NCBI GenBank assembly: GCA_945872195.1
Contig: CAMBZO010000076.1
Coordinates: forward strand, 1 to 9,192
Direction of reading: 5' to 3'
Source: Akkermansia muciniphila
GTDB taxonomy: Bacteria; Verrucomicrobiota; Verrucomicrobiia; Limisphaerales; SXTU01
Length of the DNA: 9,192 nucleotides
Positions 1-6,292 of this stretch are shown in pieces (position 1 is the stretch's first letter; each line of letters opens with the position of its first letter). The position numbers and the translations under genes are program-made. Under the pieces are notes generated by a model. It was not told where the DNA came from. It saw nothing but the letters and a program-made list of their open reading frames with translations, and did not search any database.

Positions 1-530
1 TCCACGGTCTGGTGGCAGGCGACGCAACTGTTCGCGCGGACGTAGAGGTGATTGAGGTCGCGCAGGCCAAGGAGCACGCGGTCTTTGTGGCTGAAGTCGG
101 GGCGCGTGTGGCTGCGAATCCACTTCTCGGCGGGGCCGTGGCAGCTTTCGCAGGAGACGCCTTCGGTGGGCTTGATGACGTCGGCGAGGAAGGCGGACTT
201 CGGCACTTCGTGGAAGGGCGCGTGGCAGGTGGTGCAGCGGGAGCTGGTCGTGGCGTCGGGGATTTTGAGCGCGGCGGCGATTTGCGCGGAGCGGGCGTTG
301 ACGAGGGAGTTGTAGCTGCGCGAGTGGATGTCCTGCTTCTGCCAGATGGTGGTTTGGTGGCGGAGTTCGCCCGCGCCGCCGTGGCACATGGAGGTGGCGC
401 AGCTCGGTGAGCCGGTGAAGCGTGCGGGCACTTCCGCGGCGGCGGACGCGAGCGGCAGCAGGAGGACCAGCAGCAGGACGGGCGCGGGCTGGCGCTGTCG
501 GCTTTTTGTTCCTGAAAAGACGTGGCGCAT
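1..530 (-). CDS. Exported multiheme cytochrome c (cytochrome c554-like), partial at left edge
   Basis: This is the N-terminal 176 residues of a periplasmic electron-transfer cytochrome; the C-terminus lies beyond base 1. The ATG at 530-528 gives a basic n-region, a leucine-rich core (residues 18-27) and an Ala-rich stretch ending near residue 32, which is a good signal peptide. Four c-heme sites are visible: a CX4CH site (CATSMCH, residues 44-50), then CTTCH (99-103), CESCH (127-131) and CVACH (169-173). The sequence after the first heme, with a Trp at 63 and an IHSRSY stretch, resembles multiheme cytochromes of the c554/hydroxylamine-oxidoreductase-related group; that family assignment is inference. 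No Shine-Dalgarno is visible. The gene is transcribed away from the redox operon starting at 634 and may belong to the same respiratory locus. The total heme number and any enzymatic role cannot be judged from the fragment. Confidence 0.88.
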   Translation of the reverse strand, partial: MRHVFSGTKSRQRQPAPVLLLVLLLPLASAAAEVPARFTGSPSCATSMCHGGAGELRHQTTIWQKQDIHSRSYNSLVNARSAQIAAALKIPDATTSSRCTTCHAPFHEVPKSAFLADVIKPTEGVSCESCHGPAEKWIRSHTRPDFSHKDRVLLGLRDLNHLYVRANSCVACHQTV

Positions 531-633
531 TGGTGCGGGCCAAATTTCAGGTTCGCGCGGAAGTGAAAGCAAGCGTGGATTTGTAAATCGTCTTTGCAGA
601 AAAAACCTTGGCAACCCACAGAAGAATCGAACA
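531..633. promoter_or_regulatory. Divergent intergenic region, putative promoters and GATTT-GT-AAATC palindrome
   Basis: This 103-base gap separates two divergently transcribed redox genes and must carry the promoter of each, or a shared control region. It is locally more AT-rich than its surroundings. At 578-589 it holds a 5-2-5 inverted repeat, GATTT GT AAATC, with perfect arms. The arms are short and AT-rich, so chance is possible, and they do not clearly match the FNR (TTGAT-N4-ATCAA) or CRP consensus. I could not identify convincing -35/-10 pairs on either strand. If the reductase starts at 688 instead of 634, the gap is 157 bases. Confidence 0.4.
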
Positions 634-1986
634 ATGGTGTCCGACAGGCGAAAGTTACGGCCCATCGAGGCCGCTCCGCTCACGGTCATGCTAGCCATCA
701 TCGAGCAACTACAGACGGCCCTAGAGAGCAACGCGGGACTTGCGCTCGGCTACCTGCTGCTCGCTGTGCTGACGAGCCAGTTGGTGCTGATGGCCTACGC
801 GACGGCTGCGCGGCTGCGGCACGAGCATCGGCAGCAGCGGCTGGACCGGGAGCGGTTGGAGACGTTGGTGCTCGCCGCGAAGGTTCGTTACAAGGAGGCG
901 CAGGAAGTCACGCAGGGCTGGAACGGCTACCGCAAGTTCACCGTGTCGCAGAAGTCCATCGAGTGTGAGGATGTGAACTCGTTCTACCTCGTGCCGCATG
1001 ATCGCAAGCCGCTGCCGCCTTACAAACCGGGCCAGTATCTCACCTTCAACCTCGACATCCCGGGGCGCGACAAGCCGATCGTGCGCTGCTACTCGCTCTC
1101 CGACAGCCCGACGCGCCCGGATTGCTACCGCGTGACCATCAAGCGCGAGCCGGCCCCGCCGGACAAGCCCGGCGTGCCGCCTGGCGTGGCGTCCGGCTTC
1201 TTCACCGAGCACGTCAAGGAAGGCGACCTCCTGAATGTGAAGGCGCCATCGGGTCACTTCTACCTCGACATGGCGAAGACTACGCCCATCTGTCTGCTCG
1301 GCGGCGGCGTGGGGCTGACGCCGATGTTGAGCATGGCCAAGGCTGTGGCGGAGAGCGGGACGCGGCGCGAGGTTTGGCTCTTCTTCGGCTGCCGCAGCAC
1401 GGGCGAGCACATGCTGCGGGAGGACCTGAACAAGTTGCGCAACCACCACAACATCCGCGTGGTCGTCTGCTACAGCCGCCCGGGCAAGAGCGATACCAAG
1501 GGCGAGGATTACGACCGCGAGGGCCGCGTCACCATTGATCTGCTCAAGGAGATGCTACCCTCCAACAACTACGAGTTCTTCATGTGCGGCAACGGCGCGT
1601 TCATGAAGGCCCTCAACGACGGCATCGAAGCCTGGGGCGTCCCGGAAAAAGACATTCACTACGAGGCGTTCGGCCCGGCCACGGTGAAGAAGAAATCTGC
1701 TCCGGTCTCCGCCGCTGTCTCCGCCGGACCTGCCTGCAAAGTCATCTTCGCAAAGTCCGGCAAGGAGATGGAGTGGAACCCAGCTCAATCCAATCTGCTC
1801 GACTTTGCTTTGGAGCAAGGCCTGCGCATCGAGTCCGGCTGTCGCGCGGGCAGTTGCGGCGTGTGCTCGGTCGCCATCAAGTCCGGCAGCGTGGATTATC
1901 TGAAGCCGCCGGATGCGGCCCCGGAGGGCGGCTCCTGCCTCACCTGCATTTGCCGCCCGAAAGGCGACCTCGTGCTCGATGCCTGA
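634..1986 (+). CDS. Membrane-anchored FAD/NAD(P)H oxidoreductase with C-terminal [2Fe-2S] ferredoxin domain
   Basis: This 450-residue protein is predicted to take electrons from NAD(P)H through FAD to a plant-type [2Fe-2S] cluster on the cytoplasmic face of the membrane. Residues 36-57 form one transmembrane helix, followed by a charged helical linker (59-90). The FAD domain begins near residue 98 and carries RCYSL (151-155). The nucleotide-binding domain carries GGGVGLTP (223-230) and a CGNGAFM stretch. The ferredoxin domain has C403, C408, C411 and C438 in a Cx4Cx2Cx26C arrangement, with extra cysteines at 435 and 440. The domain order (FAD, NAD, then 2Fe-2S) is that of phthalate dioxygenase reductase or Hcr, the reverse of NqrF and methane monooxygenase reductase, and the N-terminal anchor is an addition. 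The start is uncertain: ATG 634 has a weak purine stretch upstream, while ATG 688 (432 residues) begins just before the membrane helix and is a good alternative. It is the first gene of the operon, with 5 bases to the next start. Confidence 0.9.
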   Translation: MVSDRRKLRPIEAAPLTVMLAIIEQLQTALESNAGLALGYLLLAVLTSQLVLMAYATAARLRHEHRQQRLDRERLETLVLAAKVRYKEAQEVTQGWNGYRKFTVSQKSIECEDVNSFYLVPHDRKPLPPYKPGQYLTFNLDIPGRDKPIVRCYSLSDSPTRPDCYRVTIKREPAPPDKPGVPPGVASGFFTEHVKEGDLLNVKAPSGHFYLDMAKTTPICLLGGGVGLTPMLSMAKAVAESGTRREVWLFFGCRSTGEHMLREDLNKLRNHHNIRVVVCYSRPGKSDTKGEDYDREGRVTIDLLKEMLPSNNYEFFMCGNGAFMKALNDGIEAWGVPEKDIHYEAFGPATVKKKSAPVSAAVSAGPACKVIFAKSGKEMEWNPAQSNLLDFALEQGLRIESGCRAGSCGVCSVAIKSGSVDYLKPPDAAPEGGSCLTCICRPKGDLVLDA

Positions 1987-1991
1987 CGCAT

Positions 1992-3716
1992 ATGGACACA
2001 GCTCACTTCGTCATTGATAAGCCCGAGCGGTGGGACAGCTCGTTCGACTCGGACATGACGGAGGCGGACGTGAACCGCCTGCTGGAGATCCGTCCGTTCA
2101 GCGAGATGAACTCGGGCAAATTTTCCAAGCGAACTCCTCTGCGCGGCATTCTCAAGAACGACGCCCGCATCCGGCGCTTCAAGAACGGCGAGATCATCGT
2201 CCGCGCGGGCGACTACGGCTCGTCCGCATTTCTGGTGTTGGCTGGCAATGCGCGCGTGGTGTTGGACCCGGGCCTGCCTGTGTCCTTGCTGGGACAACGC
2301 AAGTCCCAACACAAATCTCTCTTCCAAATCGTCGCCCAGCTCTGGACCAACCCTCGCGACCCAGAGGTCCGCACTCCTGCCGAACTGGAGCAGGACACCG
2401 GCGTTAAAGTGGGCGGCGAATTCAAGGGCGTCTTCCTCCAGGACGTGCCGCGCATCCTCGACGAGCACCTGACTGCCACAATGTCCCCGGGCGACTTCTT
2501 CGGCGAGATCGCCGCCCTCAGCCGAAGCGCCCGCACCTCCACCATCTTCGCCGTCGGCGACGCGACGGAGATGCTCGAAATCCGCTGGCAGGGACTGCGC
2601 GACTTGCTGCGCTTCGATGACCACCTGCGCCACCACATTGACCGCATTTACCGCGAGCGCACGCTGGCGACACACCTGCGCGAGATCCCCATTTTCAGAC
2701 GGCTCAACGACGAGCAGCTCAAGCGCGTCATCGAGCAGACGCAGTTCGGCACCTACGGCGACTACGACTGGTCCGGCGACTACAAGCGCCTCGTGAAGGA
2801 GGGCACCCGCTCGCCGGAGAAGGAAACCATCATTGCGCAGGAAGGCGACTACCCAAATGGCGTGGTGCTCATCCGCTCCGGCTTCGCGCGCCTCAGCCAG
2901 AAGTTCGGCCACGGTCACCGCACGCTGAACTACCTCAGCGCCGGCTCCCAGTTCGGGTTGCGGGAGATCGCGCACAACTGGGCGCACAAAGACACGGTGC
3001 CCTTCCAGCACAGCCTGCGCGTCATCGGCTACACCCACGTCATCGTCGTGCCCGCGCCGGTGATGGAGGAAATCGTCCTACCCACCGTGCCGCGGGACCA
3101 ACTGCCCGAGTTCTTCACGCCCGCGGAGTTGGCCGGGACGGAGCAGTCCGAGTCGCAGCAAAAGTTGGACGCCGGGGCGAAGATTGGCCCGGAGCTGATG
3201 GAGTTCCTCACCGAGAACCGCTACTTCAACGGCACCTCCACGATGGTGATTGATATGGAGCGTTGCACGCGCTGCGACGACTGCGTGCGCGCCTGCGCTT
3301 CTGCGAACGAGGGCAACCCTCGGTTCCTCCGCCACGGCCAAACCACCGGGCGCATCATGGTGGCGAACTCCTGCATGCACTGCGCCGATCCGGTCTGCCT
3401 CATCGGCTGCCCGACCGGCGCGATCCACCGCGGCCAGACCGGCGGCGAGGTGGTGGTGAACCAGGCCACCTGCATCGGGTGTAGCATCTGCTCGAACAAC
3501 TGTCCTTACGAAGCCATCCGCATGGTGGAAATCCGCGAGGAGGACGGGGCCTTCATGGTGGACAAGGACATGAAGCCCATCGTCAAGGCGACGAAGTGCG
3601 ACCTTTGTTCCGATCAACTCGGCGGCCCTGCCTGCGAGCGCTCCTGCCCGCACGGCGCGCTCAAACGCATGGACATGAACAACCTCGATTCCTTCGCCAA
3701 GTGGCTCCAACGATGA
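1992..3716 (+). CDS. Two cNMP-binding-like domains fused to a four-cluster [4Fe-4S] ferredoxin
   Basis: This is a soluble 574-residue protein. The first CRP/cNMP-like domain spans about residues 50-195 and keeps a phosphate-cassette-like PGDFFGE (166-172) followed by R181-T-S. About 80 residues separate its early strands (79-91) from the cassette, far more than usual, so it carries an insertion. The second domain (about 228-360) has QFGLREIA at the equivalent place and lacks the FGE cassette, so it may not bind nucleotide. From residue 425 on there is a DmsB/NrfC/HybA-like ferredoxin module with sixteen cysteines in four groups: 425/428/431/435, 461/464/469/473, 494/497/500/504 and 536/539/548/552. 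These suffice for four [4Fe-4S] clusters. No helix-turn-helix is visible, so this is an electron-transfer subunit and not a transcription factor. It has no signal peptide and should sit on the cytoplasmic side between the reductase and the cytochrome b. Ligand gating of electron flow is a hypothesis. Its stop overlaps the next start (ATGA). Confidence 0.92.
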   Translation: MDTAHFVIDKPERWDSSFDSDMTEADVNRLLEIRPFSEMNSGKFSKRTPLRGILKNDARIRRFKNGEIIVRAGDYGSSAFLVLAGNARVVLDPGLPVSLLGQRKSQHKSLFQIVAQLWTNPRDPEVRTPAELEQDTGVKVGGEFKGVFLQDVPRILDEHLTATMSPGDFFGEIAALSRSARTSTIFAVGDATEMLEIRWQGLRDLLRFDDHLRHHIDRIYRERTLATHLREIPIFRRLNDEQLKRVIEQTQFGTYGDYDWSGDYKRLVKEGTRSPEKETIIAQEGDYPNGVVLIRSGFARLSQKFGHGHRTLNYLSAGSQFGLREIAHNWAHKDTVPFQHSLRVIGYTHVIVVPAPVMEEIVLPTVPRDQLPEFFTPAELAGTEQSESQQKLDAGAKIGPELMEFLTENRYFNGTSTMVIDMERCTRCDDCVRACASANEGNPRFLRHGQTTGRIMVANSCMHCADPVCLIGCPTGAIHRGQTGGEVVVNQATCIGCSICSNNCPYEAIRMVEIREEDGAFMVDKDMKPIVKATKCDLCSDQLGGPACERSCPHGALKRMDMNNLDSFAKWLQR

Positions 3717-4537
3717 GTGGATTCGTCAGACGCCGCCTGCTCTGGGGCAGCCTGCTGCTCGCCGCGACCCTCGCCGTCATCTCCGCGTATGCCAGGTGGG
3801 CGGGCGCGACGACGCGCGAGGCCTACCTGAGCGGCTGGGTGCTTTTTGGCCTGATGGTGCTGCTCACCGGCTACAACTGGTTCAAGAAAATCCCCTACCT
3901 CCCAATGGGCCGCTCGGAGGTCTGGCTTCAATTCCACATCTACGCAGGCCTCTTCACCGGCGTGCTATTCCTGCTGCATGTCCGGGGGCGTTGGCCGACC
4001 GGCTGGTTTGAGATCGTCCTCACCGTGCTCTACGTCCTCGTCATGGTCAGCGGCGTGCTGGGCATCCTCATCTCCCGCGGTTGGCCCAAGCGCCTCAGCG
4101 CGCGCGGGGGCGAGGTGCCATTCGAACGCATCCCCATCGTGCGCCGGCAGCTCCGCGAGCAGGCCGAGGCACTCGCCTTGAACTCTGTGGCCGAGGCGAG
4201 GTCCGCCACCATTGCGGAGTTCCACGCGCGCCGGCTGCACGCCTTCTTCGCCGGGCCGCAGAACTTCCTTTCCCACGTGTTTGAAATCCGTCTGCCGCTC
4301 AACGCGCTGCTCAACGAGCTGGGCGACCTCAACCGCTTCCTCAACGAGCAGGAGCGCAAGGTCACCGCGCAGCTCGTCACGCTCGTCCGGCAGAAGGACG
4401 GCCTCGACTACCAGCACGCCCTTCAGCTCACGTTGCGCCTCTGGCTCTTCATCCACATCCCCGTCACCTACAGCCTGATGCTCTGCGCGCTCGCGCACAT
4501 CGTCCTGGTCTATGGCTTCTCCGCCGGAGTGCGATGA
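3713..4537 (+). CDS. Diheme cytochrome b-like integral membrane protein
   Basis: This is a 274-residue protein with about five membrane helices (roughly 9-27, 38-56, 70-89, 99-120, 241-266) and a long hydrophilic, partly helical loop (121-240). Helix 3 carries H75 and H89 and helix 5 carries H248 and H262, both H-x13-H, the spacing used for bis-histidine b hemes in cytochrome b and in ferric-reductase/NADPH-oxidase proteins. By the positive-inside rule (RRR at 6-8, KK at 58-59, and a basic segment after helix 4) the N-terminus and long loop are cytoplasmic. H75/H248 would then bind the inner heme and H89/H262 the outer heme. It probably carries electrons between the iron-sulfur protein encoded upstream and the periplasmic decaheme protein encoded downstream, or exchanges them with quinone. 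There is no sequence-level match I recognise, so the assignment rests on topology and histidine spacing. It starts inside the stop of the upstream gene. Confidence 0.8.
   Translation: MSGFVRRRLLWGSLLLAATLAVISAYARWAGATTREAYLSGWVLFGLMVLLTGYNWFKKIPYLPMGRSEVWLQFHIYAGLFTGVLFLLHVRGRWPTGWFEIVLTVLYVLVMVSGVLGILISRGWPKRLSARGGEVPFERIPIVRRQLREQAEALALNSVAEARSATIAEFHARRLHAFFAGPQNFLSHVFEIRLPLNALLNELGDLNRFLNEQERKVTAQLVTLVRQKDGLDYQHALQLTLRLWLFIHIPVTYSLMLCALAHIVLVYGFSAGVR
4525..4529 (+). promoter_or_regulatory. Shine-Dalgarno-like CGGAG before the decaheme gene
   Basis: CGGAG lies inside the 3' end of the cytochrome b gene, 8 bases before ATG 4538. It is the only recognisable ribosome-binding sequence in the operon. 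It favours 4538 over the out-of-frame ATG at 4534 that overlaps the upstream stop. Confidence 0.5.
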
Positions 4538-6220
4538 ATGAAAGACCAGCTCCCATCGCCCGACTTCGACCGCAGCCGCTACGACCGGCCCAATCAGGAT
4601 TGGGAGTGTGGTTGGACTTGCGATGGCTGCCCCTGCCGCATCGGCCCCTCGCCCTCCGGCACCTGCCGCGCCACCGCTGAGTGCCGGCCCGTGCTGGAAA
4701 AAAAAGACGGTGAGGACAAAGGCCGCTGGCGCTGCACGCGCTCGAAGGAGCACGGCGGCCCCTGCACCAACGGCCCGCTGCCCTCCGGCGGTTGCGCCTG
4801 TCCCATCCCGACCTGCCAGCCGCGCCGCTCCCTGCGCAACCAGCGCGGACGCCTCTGTGTGGCCGTCACCGCCGTCACCTTGGCGCTGCTGCTCGTCGGC
4901 TTCTTCGGCCCGTGGCAATGGCGTTTCATCTCAGCCGGCCCGGTTTCCTCCAATCACCACGGCGTCGTCTTTGCGCAGATGAAGCACTCGTGGCCCGGCA
5001 GCGACGGCTGCGGGGCCTGCCACACCGCTGCGCACGGTGATCTCCACGAGTGGATGCGCGCCGCGTTCCGCGCGCGGCCCGGCCCGTTTGAGCCGCACCG
5101 CCTCCTCACCGCCACCGCCGGCATGACGGAACTGGACAACCACTGTCTCTCCTGCCATCCCGGCCACCGCTTCCACCAGCCCAACGTTACCCGCGACCAT
5201 TCCTGCTCCGCCTGTCATCGCGAGCATCAGGGCAGTGGCCGGATGCCCCCGCCCGCCGATACGCAATGTCTCTCCTGCCACGGCAACGGGACGGTGATGG
5301 AGGCCTCGCGCAAGGCCGGCGAGAAGTTGCCGCCAGCCGCCTTTGATTATCGACAGGTCGCCGGTCGCCAGCACTTCCAAGTTCCCCGGCCCGAGCGCGG
5401 CTACACTCGCGTTTTCAAATCCTTCGATACCGACCACCCCGAATTCCAGCTCCACGCCCAAAAACTCACCGACACCAATTCACTGCGCTTCAACCACTCC
5501 CTTCACCTCTCCAGCCTCGTCCAGCGCAACGGCCAGCCGCTCGCCTGTGCCGACTGCCATCAGCCCGCCGCCGCCGGCGCGCACTTCCAAGCCATCACCT
5601 TCGCCAAGCACTGCCAGAGCTGCCACGCCCTCCAGTTCGATGCCCGCAACCCGCAACTCCGCGTCCCCCACGGCGACCCCGTCGGTGTCCGCGCCTTCCT
5701 CCGCAGTTTGCCCACGCAATATGCCGACCTCGCCCGCCGCTCCGGCGTGACCGCGCAGGCCGACACGGAGAAATTCGTCGCCGAGGAGATGCGCCTGCTC
5801 CGCGAGCGCGCCTTCAGCGGCGAGAACTTGGAGCAACAAATCTTCTTCGCCAGCGACCCCTCGAAGCAGCTCACCGTCGGTGCCAGCCCCGGCAACGCCT
5901 CGCCTCGCGCGCGCTTCGCCGGCTGCGCCTACTGCCACGACGTGAAGCCCGGCGGCGCCGACGGCCTGCCGCACATCGCCCGCGTCTTCACGCCCGACCG
6001 CTGGCTCATCCGCGGCGAGTTCAACCATGCCAAGCACACCATCGTCAATTGCGCGCAATGTCACGACGCCGCGAGCAGCCGACGCACCGAGGACATCCTC
6101 CTGCCCAACAAGCAGAGCTGCACGGAATGCCACAGCCCCGCCGGCGGCGTCTCCCAAACCTGCGCCACCTGCCACAGCTACCACACCGTCCACGGCAGCC
6201 AGCCGCAGACTAAGAGGTAG
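4538..6220 (+). CDS. Membrane-anchored decaheme cytochrome c with N-terminal Cys-rich cytoplasmic domain
   Basis: This is a 560-residue protein with three parts. Residues 22-95 are cysteine-rich (C24, 28, 31, 33, 43, 49, 66, 76, 86, 88, 93) and contain a duplicated motif of the form CxxGPxPSGxC...CxP. A basic stretch, RRSLRNQRGR (96-105), precedes a single membrane helix (about 107-125), which places the N-terminus in the cytoplasm and the rest in the periplasm. The C-terminal part has ten CXXCH heme sites starting at residues 158, 203, 223, 244, 337, 359, 463, 505, 528 and 542. FNHxxH stretches (FNHSLH, FNHAKH) are typical of cytochrome c3/c7-like distal ligation. The hemes would accept electrons from the cytochrome b and pass them to an unknown periplasmic partner. 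The cysteine-rich domain has no CXXCH and probably binds iron-sulfur or another metal in the cytoplasm. The start directly follows the upstream stop. Confidence 0.93.
   Translation: MKDQLPSPDFDRSRYDRPNQDWECGWTCDGCPCRIGPSPSGTCRATAECRPVLEKKDGEDKGRWRCTRSKEHGGPCTNGPLPSGGCACPIPTCQPRRSLRNQRGRLCVAVTAVTLALLLVGFFGPWQWRFISAGPVSSNHHGVVFAQMKHSWPGSDGCGACHTAAHGDLHEWMRAAFRARPGPFEPHRLLTATAGMTELDNHCLSCHPGHRFHQPNVTRDHSCSACHREHQGSGRMPPPADTQCLSCHGNGTVMEASRKAGEKLPPAAFDYRQVAGRQHFQVPRPERGYTRVFKSFDTDHPEFQLHAQKLTDTNSLRFNHSLHLSSLVQRNGQPLACADCHQPAAAGAHFQAITFAKHCQSCHALQFDARNPQLRVPHGDPVGVRAFLRSLPTQYADLARRSGVTAQADTEKFVAEEMRLLRERAFSGENLEQQIFFASDPSKQLTVGASPGNASPRARFAGCAYCHDVKPGGADGLPHIARVFTPDRWLIRGEFNHAKHTIVNCAQCHDAASSRRTEDILLPNKQSCTECHSPAGGVSQTCATCHSYHTVHGSQPQTKR
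4634..4690 (+). repeat. Protein-level repeat unit 1, CxxGPxPSGxC-x5-CxP
   Basis: This encodes residues 33-51 of the decaheme protein, with C33, G36-P37, P39-S40-G41, C43, C49 and P51. It pairs with the unit at 4763-4822 in the same domain. The conserved Gly-Pro and Ser-Gly positions as well as the cysteines show true duplication and not just shared cysteine richness. Confidence 0.7.
4763..4822 (+). repeat. Protein-level repeat unit 2, CxxGPxPSGxC-x6-CxP
   Basis: This encodes residues 76-95 of the decaheme protein, with C76, G79-P80, P82-S83-G84, C86, C93 and P95, plus an additional C88. The unit ends just before the basic segment and membrane helix. A bridging segment with C66 (in RWRCTR) separates the two units. 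Confidence 0.7.
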
Positions 6221-6232
6221 CCCGGCCCGTGC

Positions 6233-6252
6233 CGGCGGACTTGCAGTCGCCG
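6233..6252 (+). terminator. Possible intrinsic terminator hairpin after the redox operon
   Basis: CGGC-g-GACT-tgc-AGTC-GCCG can fold into an 8-base-pair stem with one bulged G and a 3-base loop, 12 bases after the decaheme stop codon. The following bases (ccttgctttc) are only weakly T-rich, so efficient termination is doubtful. It may instead be a 3'-end stabilising structure or chance in GC-rich DNA. Confidence 0.35.
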
Positions 6253-6292
6253 CCTTGCTTTCAATTAGCCACGCCCCCGCTATCCTCCCTTC

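Larger units (their letters stand above)
634..6220 (+). other. Putative operon: four-gene transmembrane electron-transfer module
   Basis: Four plus-strand genes are joined by a 5-base gap, an ATGA overlap and a zero-base gap, which implies one transcript and translational coupling. Their cofactors form an ordered chain from the cytoplasm (NAD(P)H, FAD, [2Fe-2S], [4Fe-4S]) through the membrane (two b hemes) to the periplasm (ten c hemes). No molybdopterin enzyme, hydrogenase, outer-membrane porin or other catalytic subunit is encoded here, so the module resembles an electron conduit or quinone/cytochrome-linked reductase. The operon probably ends at 6220, where a hairpin follows, but read-through into the ygfZ-like gene cannot be excluded. 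Operon structure is directly supported by spacing; the shared function is inferred. Confidence 0.75.

Noticed and set aside
12..410. Plus-strand open frames at the left edge
   Set aside because: The minus strand here encodes a signal peptide and four heme motifs in one frame, which explains the region.
634..1986. NqrF, the FAD/NADH subunit of the sodium-pumping NADH:quinone reductase
   Set aside because: There is an N-terminal membrane helix, but NqrF has its [2Fe-2S] domain before the FAD domain, and no other nqr genes are present.
1584..1991. N-terminal extension of the cNMP-ferredoxin gene upstream of ATG 1992
   Set aside because: It would overlap about 400 bases of the reductase gene, including its [2Fe-2S] domain, and its translation is Arg-rich and featureless.
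1896..3038. 380-codon open frame on the minus strand
   Set aside because: It is antisense to the cNMP-ferredoxin gene, whose motifs are unambiguous; composition is low-information.
1992..3230. CRP/FNR-type transcription factor
   Set aside because: No helix-turn-helix follows either cNMP-like domain; the C-terminus is a ferredoxin module.
3965..4918. 317-codon open frame on the minus strand
   Set aside because: It covers parts of two real plus-strand genes and has no domain, signal or motif.
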